From: Rhizobium sp.
GTDB lineage: Bacteria; Pseudomonadota; Alphaproteobacteria; Rhizobiales; Rhizobiaceae
DNA: 64,000 bases
NCBI GenBank assembly: GCA_019739215.1
Contig: JAHHDR010000017.1
Coordinates: 62,001 to 126,000 of the forward strand
Direction: 5' to 3'
Each line of letters starts with the position of its first letter. Within the stretch, counting starts at the first letter, position 1. Of this stretch, positions 50,971 to 61,194 are shown one piece after another. The position numbers were made by a program, and so were the translations under genes. The notes under the pieces were generated by a model. The model was given only the letters and a program-made list of their open reading frames with translations, searched no databases and was not told where the DNA came from.

Positions 50971-52434
50971 GTGACAGATACAGCAGAGACACAGTTCTTC
51001 GACCTGGCGCCGATCGCCATGTGGTTGGAGGACTTCAGCGCCGTCAAGGTGCTGTTCGATCAGTGGCGCGCCGAGGGCGTCGAAGACATCCGCGCCTTTC
51101 TCGCCGAAGACGCCGACCGTGTCATCGCCTGCGCCAGCCGGATTCGCGTTCTCGACGTAAACCGCAAGACGCTCGAACTGTTCGAAGCGCAATCCCAGGA
51201 GCACCTGGTCTCCAATCTGGCACTGGTGTTCCGCGGGGAAATGCTCAACAGCCATATAAATGAGCTATGCGAACTCTGGGAAGGCGCGCTGGAATTCGCC
51301 AGCAACGCCATCAACTACTCGCTCTCGGGCAGGCGGCTCGATATCCAGCTCAGAGGACAGGTGCTTCCCGGCCATGAGGACACCCTCGCCCGCGTGCTCG
51401 TCACCACCGAGGATGTGACGGCGCGTGAAAATGCCCGGCGCGGCGAGGAGAAGAACCGTCGCTACGCCGAAGGCATCTTCGTCCATTCGCCGGTGTCGCT
51501 GTGGATCGAGGATTTCAGCCAGGTCCGGCGGCTGATGGAGGATATCCGCTTTCGCGGCATCACCGACCTGCGCACCTTCACAGACGTTCATCCGGAATTC
51601 GTGCGCCAGTGCATGAGCGAGATCCGCGTCATCGACGTCAACCAGGCGACGCTCGACCTCTTCATGGCGCCTGACCGCAATGCGTTGCTGATGCAGATCG
51701 GCGACGTCTTCCGCGACGAGATGGAAAAGAGCTTCCGCGAACAGCTGATCGAGCTCTGGAACGGCAACCTGTTCCACCACCGGGAGGTGGTTAACTACGC
51801 GCTCGATGGCTCGGAGCGCCACGTCCTGCTGCAGTTTTCGGTCTTCCCCGGCCATGAACCCGACTGGTCGCTGGTGCAGGTGGCGCTCACCGACATCACC
51901 GCCCGAAAGCGCGCAGAGGCCTATCTCGAATATCTCGGCAAGCATGACGTGCTGACCCGGCTGCATAACCGAGCCTTCTTCAACGAAGAGCTCAACAGGC
52001 TGGAACGCAGTTCGCTGCGCCCGGTTTCTGCGATCATGATCGATCTCAACGGCCTGAAGGACGCCAACGACACGCTGGGCCACGATGCCGGCGATTCGCT
52101 GCTGCGCCGGCTGGGCGAGGTGCTCAACGGGGCGACCGCTGCCCGCAATACGGCCGCCCGCATCGGCGGCGACGAGTTCGCCATCCTGATGCCGGGGTGC
52201 GACCGGCTGGCGGCGGTGGCGCTTATCGAAACCGTCAGCGAACTGTTGAAGATCAACAACCAATTCTATTCCAACCTTCCGCTGTCGATCGCCTACGGGA
52301 TTGCGACCAGCGAGGCGAGCGAGAAACTCGAACTCGTCGTGCGGCGGGCGGATGCGGCGATGTACGAGCACAAGCGCCAGTATTACGAGGATCACTCCAA
52401 CGAGCGGCGCGGCAAGCCCGCATCGGCGGCCTGA
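50971..52434 (+). CDS. Diguanylate cyclase with tandem duplicated PAS-like sensor domains; GTG start
   Basis: Repeats WLEDFSAVKVLFDQWRAEGVEDIRAF and WIEDFSQVRRLMEDIRFRGITDLRTF; GGDEF ARIGGDEFAILMPG. Confidence 0.88.
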   Translation: MTDTAETQFFDLAPIAMWLEDFSAVKVLFDQWRAEGVEDIRAFLAEDADRVIACASRIRVLDVNRKTLELFEAQSQEHLVSNLALVFRGEMLNSHINELCELWEGALEFASNAINYSLSGRRLDIQLRGQVLPGHEDTLARVLVTTEDVTARENARRGEEKNRRYAEGIFVHSPVSLWIEDFSQVRRLMEDIRFRGITDLRTFTDVHPEFVRQCMSEIRVIDVNQATLDLFMAPDRNALLMQIGDVFRDEMEKSFREQLIELWNGNLFHHREVVNYALDGSERHVLLQFSVFPGHEPDWSLVQVALTDITARKRAEAYLEYLGKHDVLTRLHNRAFFNEELNRLERSSLRPVSAIMIDLNGLKDANDTLGHDAGDSLLRRLGEVLNGATAARNTAARIGGDEFAILMPGCDRLAAVALIETVSELLKINNQFYSNLPLSIAYGIATSEASEKLELVVRRADAAMYEHKRQYYEDHSNERRGKPASAA

Positions 52435-52545
52435 CAACCAGCGCCGCCGGCCCATCTTCCACGCCAGGCGTCGGCAGCGACGCCTTGACCAAAGCCGCGC
52501 GCGGGGAGAGATTGCCGGGCACATTCCCGCCATCCGAGTTTGATC

Positions 52546-53499
52546 ATGCCACCACGCACCACCGACAACGCCTTCACCGCCAAAGCCATCAAGGGCGCGG
52601 CAACGGACCCGACCTATGCTGGCGCGCTGTCCTTCATGCGGCGAAAATACACCAAGAACCTCAAGGACGTGGACGCCGTGGTCTGGGGTATTCCCTTCGA
52701 CGCGGCGGTGTCGAACCGGCCCGGCACGCGCTTCGGGCCACGCGCCATCCGCGAGGCCTCGGCAATCTTCGACAACGATCCGCAATATCCCTTTCACCGC
52801 GACCTCTTCGCCGACTTTGCGGTGATCGACTATGGTGACTGCCTGTTCGATTATGGCGATCATCCCAAGATCCCCGGCACGATCGAGCGGGAAGCGGCGA
52901 AGATCCTGAAATCGGGGGCATTCCTGCTGACGCTCGGCGGAGATCACTACGTGACCTGGCCGGTGCTGAAGGCGCATGCGGCCGTCCATGGCCCGCTGGC
53001 GCTGGTCCATTTCGACGCGCACCAGGATACGTGGTTCGACGACGGGCGGCGGATTGATCATGGCTCCTTCGTCGGACGCGCTGCCCGCGACGGCGTCATC
53101 GACGTCACCCGCTCGATCCAGATCGGCATCCGCACCCATGCGCCTGACGATTGCGGCATCCGCATGCTCTACGGCCACGAGGTCGAGGACCTGACGGCGG
53201 CGCAGATTGCCGAGACGATCCTCGGCCATGTCGGCGACCGGCCGTGCTACCTGACATTCGACATCGACTGCCTCGATCCGGCCTTTGCGCCCGGCACCGG
53301 TACGCCGGTCGCCGGCGGTCCCTCCTCCGCCAAGATGCTTTCGGTTCTCCAGAGACTCGGAGCGCTCGATATCCGTGGAGCCGACGTGGTGGAGGTGTCG
53401 CCGCCCTACGACCATGCCGGCATCACCGCGATCGCCGGCGCGAGCGTGGCGATGTATCTGCTGGCGCTGCGCGGCGAAAAGCAGGGCGGGACGCGTTGA
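52546..53499 (+). CDS. speB: Agmatinase/arginase family ureohydrolase
   Basis: LTLGGDHYVTWPVLKAH, ALVHFDAHQDTWFDDG, YLTFDIDCLDPAFAPGTGTPVAGG. Confidence 0.88.
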   Translation: MPPRTTDNAFTAKAIKGAATDPTYAGALSFMRRKYTKNLKDVDAVVWGIPFDAAVSNRPGTRFGPRAIREASAIFDNDPQYPFHRDLFADFAVIDYGDCLFDYGDHPKIPGTIEREAAKILKSGAFLLTLGGDHYVTWPVLKAHAAVHGPLALVHFDAHQDTWFDDGRRIDHGSFVGRAARDGVIDVTRSIQIGIRTHAPDDCGIRMLYGHEVEDLTAAQIAETILGHVGDRPCYLTFDIDCLDPAFAPGTGTPVAGGPSSAKMLSVLQRLGALDIRGADVVEVSPPYDHAGITAIAGASVAMYLLALRGEKQGGTR

Positions 53500-53701
53500 G
53501 GGAGAGATTCCGGGACTTGAAACCCTGAGTCCGCCATCGACTGCAACCCGCTGAAACCGCGCGTTATTCCGGCGTCATACTGTCCGCATGCGGCTCGAAG
53601 GCGCGTAGCACGGTCGACGGCGCGCACAGCGCTTGTTGCCTTCGCGTCATCCGGGACCTATATGCTCGCGACATCAGGAACGGAAGGACGGACACAGCGC
53701 C

Positions 53702-54634
53702 ATGAAACCCAGGATCTTCATCGACGGCGAACACGGCACAACGGGGCTGCAGATCCGCACCCGCATGGCCGGCCGCGACGATGTCGAACTGCTGTCGATC
53801 CCGGAAGCAGAACGCCGGAATGCCGCGATGCGCGAGGACCTGCTCAACGCCGCTGATATCGCCATCCTGTGCCTGCCCGACGATGCGTCGAAGGAGGCGG
53901 TTGCCATGACCGCCGCCAACAACAACGTCCGCATCATCGATACTTCGACCGCGTTCCGCGTGCATCCTGACTGGGCCTACGGCTTTGCCGAAATGGACCG
54001 GGTGCAGGGCGACAAGATCCGATCGGCCCGCCATGTCGCCAATCCGGGCTGCTACCCGACCGGGGCCATCGGCCTGATCCGGCCGCTGCGCCAGGCGGGA
54101 ATCCTGCCGGAATCATACATGATCTCCGTCAATGCCGTATCGGGCTATACCGGCGGCGGAAAACAGATGATCGCGCAGATCGAGAATGCGGCCGCCCCCG
54201 ACCATATCGGCTCGCCGCATTTTCTCTATGGGCTGCCCCTCAAGCACAAGCATGTGCCGGAGATGCAGATCCACGGCCTTCTCGCCCGCACGCCGATCTT
54301 CTCGCCATCGGTGGGCAAGTTCCCGCAGGGGATGATCGTGCAGGTGCCGCTGTTCATCGACCATCTCGCCGCCGGCGCGAACCTGGAGAGCGTGCATCGC
54401 GCTCTGACCGAACACTATGCCGGCCAGCAGATCGTCGAAGTGGTGCCGCTGGACGTCTCCGCCGCAATGCCTCGCGTCGATGCGGTGGAACTCGCCGGCG
54501 CGGACACGATGAAGCTCTTCGTCTTCGGAACGCCGGGCGGCGAGCAGATCAACCTTGTGGCGCTGCTCGACAATCTCGGCAAAGGTGCATCCGGTGCGGC
54601 GGTCCAGAACATGGACCTGATGCTGTCTGCCTGA
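53702..54634 (+). CDS. argC: N-acetyl-gamma-glutamyl-phosphate reductase
   Basis: [53 protein letters not shown], short alphaproteobacterial form. Confidence 0.92.
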   Translation: MKPRIFIDGEHGTTGLQIRTRMAGRDDVELLSIPEAERRNAAMREDLLNAADIAILCLPDDASKEAVAMTAANNNVRIIDTSTAFRVHPDWAYGFAEMDRVQGDKIRSARHVANPGCYPTGAIGLIRPLRQAGILPESYMISVNAVSGYTGGGKQMIAQIENAAAPDHIGSPHFLYGLPLKHKHVPEMQIHGLLARTPIFSPSVGKFPQGMIVQVPLFIDHLAAGANLESVHRALTEHYAGQQIVEVVPLDVSAAMPRVDAVELAGADTMKLFVFGTPGGEQINLVALLDNLGKGASGAAVQNMDLMLSA

Positions 54635-54747
54635 CGATGATGGGCGTGGCTTATCCGGTCGCGGCGCTGCAATGTCGTGGCCCTGCAATAAAGCGACCTC
54701 GCCGAACGTCTTGAGGAAAACCCGCCTCACCACCTTCAGGAGCAGCC

Positions 54748-55224
54748 ATGTTCAGGACCGTCATCGCACTTGCCGCACTGGTATCCGCCACGTGGCCGGC
54801 ACTGGCCGGCGAAGCGGATTTCCATGGCCGGTGGGAGATTAAGTCGGTGGTGATTGGGCCGTGGCACGATCCGTCGCAACCCCTTCCCGACCACGACACC
54901 GGCCCGCAGGTCGGCCAGGTTGTGGAGATCGCGAAGGGGCGGATGACGGGGCCGAAGCTGCTCGACTGCGCGCCGGTCGAACTGCAAACAGGCACCGTGC
55001 CCTATCTCGGCATGTTCGAAGGCGGGCTGGCCGTCGAGACGGGCAACAAGCCGTCCGCGGACGAGGTCGCGACAGCGCGCCGGCATGCGGAAGCTTTGGG
55101 CTTTACGGCCGAGCCGGTTGAGGAGCTGACCCACTCCTGCTCGGAAATCAGCCTCTTCCGGGTCAACGCGACCACGCTGGTCTTCGGTCTGGACTACCGA
55201 ATCTTCACGCTCGGAAAGCCGTGA
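54748..55224 (+). CDS. Hypothetical secreted protein
   Basis: Signal peptide MFRTVIALAALVSATWPALAGEADFHGRWEIKSVVIGPW. Confidence 0.6.
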   Translation: MFRTVIALAALVSATWPALAGEADFHGRWEIKSVVIGPWHDPSQPLPDHDTGPQVGQVVEIAKGRMTGPKLLDCAPVELQTGTVPYLGMFEGGLAVETGNKPSADEVATARRHAEALGFTAEPVEELTHSCSEISLFRVNATTLVFGLDYRIFTLGKP

Positions 55225-56328
55225 TCAGCTTCTGACGGACACGTCCGTGGGCCTTGCATATTCTCCATGGAACGCGCGCCAGTGGGCCACTGCAAAGCCG
55301 AGCAGGACGAGCGCCAGCCCCTGGTGGGTCAGCGCCACGTCGATCGGCACCACCATCACCAGCGTCGCGACGCCGATCGCCGCCTGGGCGAGCACGACGA
55401 GGAAAAAGACGACGCCGCGGTTGGCATGCGTGGTGCCGCGATGCCTGATCAGCAGCGCAATCATCTGGACCAGTGCCACCGCAAGCAGCAGATAGGCATT
55501 CATCCGGTGCAGCCACTGCACGGCCTTGGCATTCTCGAAGGCATTGAGCCAGAGTGGCTGCATGACGGTCAGCCCGTCCGGCACAATGGCACCATCCATC
55601 AAGGGCCAGGTGTTGTAGGCGAGCCCGGCGTTGAGCCCGGCGACGAGCGCGCCGAGATAGATCTGGAACAGGACAATCGCCGTCACCAGCCCCGCAAGCC
55701 GGCTGTCACGCGAGCCCGGCAGCGGCTGGCCGGAATGCGGACAGAGCGCGCGCCACACCCAGGTCACCGCCGCGAAGATCAGGCAGGCCACGGTCAGGTG
55801 GACGGCGAGCCTGTACTGGCTCACATCCGTCCGCTCGCTGAGGCCGGAGGCAACCATCCACCAGCCGATCGCCCCCTGCACGCCGCCAAGGAGCAATATG
55901 CCGAACAGCGGCCAGCGCAGCCGGCGCTCGAGCCTGCCGGTGAGCCAGAAGAAGGCGAGCGGCAGCGCGAAGACCAGCCCGATAGCGCGGGCGATGACGC
56001 GGTGCGCCCATTCCCACCAGAAAATTTCCTTGAACTGCTCGAGGCTCATGCCCTTGTTGATCTGCTGGTACTGCGGGATGGCCTTGTAGAGATCAAACTC
56101 TTCCTGCCATTCGAGGTCGTTGAGCGGCGGGATGATGCCGTGGATCGGCTTCCACTGCGTGATCGACAGGCCGGACTCGGTCAGGCGGGTGGCACCGCCG
56201 ACGAGAACCAGCGCCAGGAGCACAAGCAGCACGGTGACCAGCCAAGCCCTGACATAGCGACGATTGCGCTCGATCCGGTCAATCTCCTTGTAAATCCGGT
56301 TTTCGAGGGGTATTGCGCTTTCAGCCAT
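55225..56328 (-). CDS. ctaA: Heme A synthase (COX15/CtaA)
   Basis: [47 protein letters not shown]. Confidence 0.94.
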   Translation of the reverse strand: MAESAIPLENRIYKEIDRIERNRRYVRAWLVTVLLVLLALVLVGGATRLTESGLSITQWKPIHGIIPPLNDLEWQEEFDLYKAIPQYQQINKGMSLEQFKEIFWWEWAHRVIARAIGLVFALPLAFFWLTGRLERRLRWPLFGILLLGGVQGAIGWWMVASGLSERTDVSQYRLAVHLTVACLIFAAVTWVWRALCPHSGQPLPGSRDSRLAGLVTAIVLFQIYLGALVAGLNAGLAYNTWPLMDGAIVPDGLTVMQPLWLNAFENAKAVQWLHRMNAYLLLAVALVQMIALLIRHRGTTHANRGVVFFLVVLAQAAIGVATLVMVVPIDVALTHQGLALVLLGFAVAHWRAFHGEYARPTDVSVRS

Positions 56329-56406
56329 GGCGGGCTCCTTTCAAGGCTGATGATCTGCATGAGCCCCGCCCGGCTGGCAAGATGCAAACACCGGATGTGA
56401 GACAAT

Positions 56407-56616
56407 ATGCCCGATACGCTGCGCAGGATCATCGGCACCATTCTTCTGGTCGTGCTCGTCCTCCTCTATGCGCTGGTCGCCGTGACGATCGCCTCGGCCA
56501 CACTCGGTACCTCACCCTGGTATGTCCACCTCGCCTATTTCTTCTTCACGGGCTTCCTCTGGATCCTGCCGGCCATGTGGCTGATCAAGTGGATGCACCG
56601 GCCAGCCCGCAAGTAA
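56407..56616 (+). CDS. DUF2842 domain-containing membrane protein
   Basis: 69 aa, RRIIGTILLVVLVLLYALVAVTIASATLGTSPWYVHLAYFFFTGFLWILPAMWLIKWM. Confidence 0.8.
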   Translation: MPDTLRRIIGTILLVVLVLLYALVAVTIASATLGTSPWYVHLAYFFFTGFLWILPAMWLIKWMHRPARK

Positions 56617-56701
56617 CCGGGCATTAACCAGCCGCAGCCAAATAGCCGCGGATGAATGGCGAGGTTAAGTTTTCTTCTGCCTCTGAGGCGCTAAGGTTCG
56701 C

Positions 56702-58027
56702 ATGGAATTCAATCATGTTTCGCCTTTTTTCGCCGGGGAGCACCGTGCCGTGCACGCAGGGCAGATAAATTTTCAGACCATGGGCTTGCCAGAAGATCGC
56801 CCGGCATATGATCTAAACTTCCTCACCGCGGATCACCTCGACATGGCCGGCAACGTCACAGTTTCGATCCACGACCGGATGGAGCCGCTGGAGCATGGCT
56901 GGCGGGCATTGGAGGAATCGAACCTCAACTCGCTGCATCATGGCTATGACTGGTGCCGGGCCTGGGTGGCGCAGCACAATCGTCCACTGCTGATCGTCGA
57001 AGGACGGATGAACGGCGAACTCGCCTTCATCCTGCCGCTCGAGCGGGTCGCGGGCCGCTTGTTCACCAGCGCCCAGTTCATCGGCGCGGAACATGCCAAT
57101 CTCAACACGGGGCTGATGTCGGACGCGTTCGTCGCCGCTGCCACCCCGGAGTTCATGGCTGACGTCGGCGCCCGGATCCGCGCGGTGGTCGGCGGTGTCG
57201 ACATCGTGCTTCTGACAAATATTCCCCGGGTCTGGCGTGGTGTGCGCATGCCGTTCGCGATGCTGCCCTGCGTCGAGAACCAGAACCATGCCTTCGCGCT
57301 CACGCTGAAATCCGACTTCGTCGCCACCCTTGCGCAGTTGAGCGCCAAGCGGCGGCGCAAGAAGTTTTCATCGAGCCACCGCCGGCTTGAGGCCTTGGGC
57401 GGCTATGAGCACGTCGTGGCGCAGACGCCAGAGGAGAAGAACCGCTTCCTCGACATGTTCTTCGAACAGAAGGGCCAGCGCCTGGTGGAACTCGACCTGC
57501 CGAACGTCTTCGCCTGCCCCAAGACGCGCAGCTTCCTCCACACGCTTGCACAACTGCCGCAGGTCGACGATCGGTTTGCGCTGCGGCTGCATGCGCTCAG
57601 GATGACCGGCGGAGAATTCGCAGGAGAAGTGCCTGCCATTGCCGGGCTCTCCCGCAAGGGCGACCACCTGATCGTCCAGTTCTGCACCATCGGCGGTGGT
57701 CCGCTCACCCATGCCGCCCCCGGGGAACTTCTGTTCCACCTGATGGTCGAGGCCTATAGCAGCCAATCGGTTGGCCTGTTCGATTTCGGAATCGGCGACA
57801 TGGCGTTCAAGCGGGCCTGGACGAATGTCGAGACCGTGCAGGTCAATGTGACCCTGCCTGTAACCCAGCTTGGAAAGCTTGCCGCGCTGAAGGAAGAAAC
57901 CGCGACGCGGCTGAAGGCGATGATCAAGCAGAATCCCGCAGTCTATTCCTTCCTGCAGCGCATTCGAGCCCGCGTGCACAATTCGCCGCATGACAAGACC
58001 GGCGAGACCGATCGCGACGAGGACTGA
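56702..58027 (+). CDS. GNAT family N-acetyltransferase, CelD/BcsL-like (polysaccharide-associated)
   Basis: GWRALEESNLNSLHHGYDWCRAWVAQHNRPLLIVEGRMNGELAFILPLERV; next to EPS genes. Confidence 0.75.
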   Translation: MEFNHVSPFFAGEHRAVHAGQINFQTMGLPEDRPAYDLNFLTADHLDMAGNVTVSIHDRMEPLEHGWRALEESNLNSLHHGYDWCRAWVAQHNRPLLIVEGRMNGELAFILPLERVAGRLFTSAQFIGAEHANLNTGLMSDAFVAAATPEFMADVGARIRAVVGGVDIVLLTNIPRVWRGVRMPFAMLPCVENQNHAFALTLKSDFVATLAQLSAKRRRKKFSSSHRRLEALGGYEHVVAQTPEEKNRFLDMFFEQKGQRLVELDLPNVFACPKTRSFLHTLAQLPQVDDRFALRLHALRMTGGEFAGEVPAIAGLSRKGDHLIVQFCTIGGGPLTHAAPGELLFHLMVEAYSSQSVGLFDFGIGDMAFKRAWTNVETVQVNVTLPVTQLGKLAALKEETATRLKAMIKQNPAVYSFLQRIRARVHNSPHDKTGETDRDED

Positions 58028-58043
58028 CGCCTTATTAGACTTT

Positions 58044-58059
58044 CGTTGGCAAGCCAACG
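58044..58059. repeat. Perfect inverted repeat, possible terminator/regulatory hairpin between convergent genes
   Basis: CGTTGGC-AA-GCCAACG. Confidence 0.55.
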
Positions 58060-58117
58060 ATTTGTCCGCTCAATCTTGTGTTTTGTCGCAGGTTCTTGTC
58101 GGAAAACCGGGACCTGC

Positions 58118-60346
58118 TTAGGCCGCCCTGTTGCGGCCAGACGTCGGCGGGACGGAGTTGCCGCCGCCGAACAGCAGCACGACGTCGTCGTAACCGGCGT
58201 CGATGAAGCTCTTGGCAGCGTCCTCGATCTCCTGATGCGAGGCATCGGCCGCAGACAGAATGATCTCGGCCTGGCCGCTGCGCGCCAGGCGCTTGACGCC
58301 GTCGACATTTGCCGGGCCGCATTCGACGATGACGATGTCATAGGCATTGGCCAGCGAATCCACGATCATGCCGAGCCGCTCGGCGGCGCGCATCGCTCGC
58401 TTGGCGTTGGCGTTTCCATGCGGCATGACATGGGCATCCGACAGGCGGTCGCCATGGATCGTGTCGGCGATCGAGGCCTCCCCGCAGAGCAGATCGGTGA
58501 TGCCGGGCTGGTGAATGTTTTCCGCCATCAGGCGTGTCGGCAAGGCGGACCCGGTCATGTCGATCAGGATGGCCTTTCGGCCCATGCCGGCAACCGTGCG
58601 GGCAAGGATCACCGTCGAGGTCGATCCGACATCGCCGGACAGCGAGACGACGACGGCCACATTGGCGTCGGTATCGACAAGGTGGCGCGCCACGGCGTTG
58701 ACCGAGAATTCCTCATCGACGAAGTCTTCCGCCGCATCCAGCATGGCGTCCTCGACTTCCGCGGCCTGGGGTTCGAGCGAAAGCAGACTGGCGGCCTTCG
58801 TATTCACCGGCACGAGGTCTTCGCTGGCGTCCACATTCACCATGTCCGGCTCCTCAATTTCGATGGGCTCGGCAACGTTTGCGACTTCCGGCGCGGAGCG
58901 AGGCGCGGGCGTGGCTTCGACGTCGTCCTCTTCGATTTCAGGCTCGGAATAGCGAATCGCGCGGCCCGAGAAGAGTTCGGACAGCATGACGAAAACAGCA
59001 CTGAGGATGAAGCCCGCCAGTGCCGCCACGATCGTGATCGGCAGCACCTTGGGGAAATAGGGCTCCGCCGGCACCGTCGCATTGGAGATGATGCGCCCGT
59101 CGGCGGGCGTGGCGTTCATGTCCTGGCGGGACACCGCCTCCCGGTAACGGGCGAGATAGGTCTCGAGCAACTGGCGCTGGGCGGTGGCCTCGCGTTCGAG
59201 CGCCTTGAGGCCAACCTGACGCTCTTCGCTGACAGCCGTATCCGCCTTGAGGTTCTCGAGCTGGCCAATCAACTGCTTCTCGCGATCCCGCGCGATGCCG
59301 GCCTCGCTCTCCAGGCTGGCCAGGACCTTGCGCGTCTCCCGGCGGATCTGGTCCGCGATGCCGGAAAGCTGCGACCTCAGCCCCTTGAGGCGCGGATGGC
59401 CATCCAGCAGGGAAGTGCTGAGATCGGCGAGTTGGCTTTCGATACCGGACTGCGACTCCTTGAGCCGCTGGATCATGGGAGACGAAACGACTTCGGCGAT
59501 CGCATCGACGTTGCGTCCGGATTGCAGTGCCGCGCGGACACTCTCCGCACGCGCCTCGGCATTGGCACGCTCGCCGCGCACCCGCGCCAGTTCCAGTGAA
59601 ATGTCATTGAGCTGCGTCTGGGCGAAGGTGTTCAGTTCGCCGGTCCTGAAGATGTCGGCGGATGTGCGGTAGTCCGCGACCTTGACCTCGGCGTCCTTTA
59701 CCTTCTCGCGCAGATTGGCGATCTCGGGTTCCAGCCATTTGGCAGTGTCGCTGGTGGTGTCGAGCTTGGCGCCGGATTGCAGGGCGAGATAGACCTTGGC
59801 GATCTCGCTGGGGACCTGGGCGGCGAGCTTGGGGTCTTTCGACGAGAACTGGATGGCGATGACGCGCGATTTCTCGACCTGGTAGACCTGGAGCTTCCTG
59901 TAGAATTCCTTGACCACCCGCTCCTCGGGCGACACGTCGAGCGGGTTTTTCACAAGCCCTGTCAGCACCATGATGCTGGTGATCGGATCCGGATTGGCGC
60001 TGGGATCGAATTCCGGCCGGCTGGCGAGATCCAGCTGCCGGGCAACCTGCTTGATCAGGTCGTTGGATTGCAACAGCGCGACCTGCGAGGCGACGCCCGC
60101 CTCGTCGAGGATCGGTTCAGGGGAGACCGGCTGGTTCTGCTGGGTGATCAGCGAGGGGTTCCGGGTCTCGATCAGGATGCGGGTCTCGGCCTGGTAACGT
60201 GGTGAAACCATGCTGGAAATTCCGAAGGCCGCGCCGCCCATAACCACGGTGGACAGAAGAACGAGCATGCGTCGACGCCAGATCGCCCCGACGAGCCCGC
60301 CGAGATCGATGTCCGCATCCTGTTCGCTGTAGCGCCTGTCCGACAT
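58118..60346 (-). CDS. Wzc/GumC-type polysaccharide co-polymerase with degenerate C-terminal ATPase domain
   Basis: Wzz domain GGLVGAIWRRRMLVLLSTVVMGGAAFGISSMVSPRYQAETRILIE, long coiled coil, second TM; C-terminal P-loop-like fold lacking GK[ST]. Confidence 0.85.
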   Translation of the reverse strand: MSDRRYSEQDADIDLGGLVGAIWRRRMLVLLSTVVMGGAAFGISSMVSPRYQAETRILIETRNPSLITQQNQPVSPEPILDEAGVASQVALLQSNDLIKQVARQLDLASRPEFDPSANPDPITSIMVLTGLVKNPLDVSPEERVVKEFYRKLQVYQVEKSRVIAIQFSSKDPKLAAQVPSEIAKVYLALQSGAKLDTTSDTAKWLEPEIANLREKVKDAEVKVADYRTSADIFRTGELNTFAQTQLNDISLELARVRGERANAEARAESVRAALQSGRNVDAIAEVVSSPMIQRLKESQSGIESQLADLSTSLLDGHPRLKGLRSQLSGIADQIRRETRKVLASLESEAGIARDREKQLIGQLENLKADTAVSEERQVGLKALEREATAQRQLLETYLARYREAVSRQDMNATPADGRIISNATVPAEPYFPKVLPITIVAALAGFILSAVFVMLSELFSGRAIRYSEPEIEEDDVEATPAPRSAPEVANVAEPIEIEEPDMVNVDASEDLVPVNTKAASLLSLEPQAAEVEDAMLDAAEDFVDEEFSVNAVARHLVDTDANVAVVVSLSGDVGSTSTVILARTVAGMGRKAILIDMTGSALPTRLMAENIHQPGITDLLCGEASIADTIHGDRLSDAHVMPHGNANAKRAMRAAERLGMIVDSLANAYDIVIVECGPANVDGVKRLARSGQAEIILSAADASHQEIEDAAKSFIDAGYDDVVLLFGGGNSVPPTSGRNRAA

Positions 60347-60603
60347 GCGTCCCACTCCATACACTTCGCCCCCGGGAAACTAAACATACATGGTAAGCGA
60401 AGCGTTAATGGCGGCTGGCCGCCAGCCAATACGAAGCCTCGATGGCGATTTCGGCGCGATGAGCCCAGCGCTTTACCGGCTGTTAACCTTAATCGATCGA
60501 TAACAGGCCCCATGAGTTCGACCGACCGCGCCCCGGTGCCGTTAACGGTCGGCAGCAGCTTGGAGAACGGCGCGACGCGCCCGAACCGCGGAGACCGACG
60601 CGA

Positions 60604-61182
60604 ATGAATACCGCCCCGAAACGGCACCGGCTTTCAGTCGCCATCATGCTGGCGGCAGTGGCGGCTGTTTCATCCTGCTCGTCCTACCGCCCTGCCCCCA
60701 AGGCGTTCCACGAGGCAACGATCCAGCCCTACCGCATGGATTCGGGCGACCGGCTGCGCGTTACCGTCTTCGACCAGCGCGATCTGACCAACACCTATTC
60801 CGTCGACCAGGCCGGCTACATCGCCTTTCCGCTGATCGGCTCTGTCCCGGCCCGTGGCCGCACGATCCAGGAACTCGAAGGCCAGATCGCCGCGATGCTG
60901 CAGAAGGGCTTCCTGCGCAACCCCGACGTGTCGATCGAGGTGGACCGCTATCGCTCGATCTTCGTGATGGGTGAAGTGGGCCAATCCGGCCAGTATGCCT
61001 ACGTTCCCGGCATGACCGTGCAGAACGCCATCGCGCTGGCCGGCGGCTACACCCCGCGCGCGCTGCAGGCCAATGCCGACATTACCCGCAAGATCAACGG
61101 GGAGATCCTCACCGGCCGCGTCCTGATCTCCGATCCGGTCCTTGCGGGCGACACAATCTATGTTCGCGAACGTCTGTTCTAA
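60604..61182 (+). CDS. Polysaccharide export lipoprotein (Wza family)
   Basis: Lipobox MLAAVAAVSSCSS; YRMDSGDRLRVTVFDQRDLTNTYSVDQAGYIAFPLIGSVPARG. Confidence 0.9.
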   Translation: MNTAPKRHRLSVAIMLAAVAAVSSCSSYRPAPKAFHEATIQPYRMDSGDRLRVTVFDQRDLTNTYSVDQAGYIAFPLIGSVPARGRTIQELEGQIAAMLQKGFLRNPDVSIEVDRYRSIFVMGEVGQSGQYAYVPGMTVQNAIALAGGYTPRALQANADITRKINGEILTGRVLISDPVLAGDTIYVRERLF

Positions 61183-61194
61183 TCTGGAAGATCG

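Noticed and set aside
51265-53415. 716 aa - strand ORF
   Set aside because: Runs antisense across the GGDEF gene and speB, both clearly coding on +; spurious open frame
58046-59599. 517 aa + strand ORF
   Set aside because: Antisense to the wzc-like gene; no domain motifs
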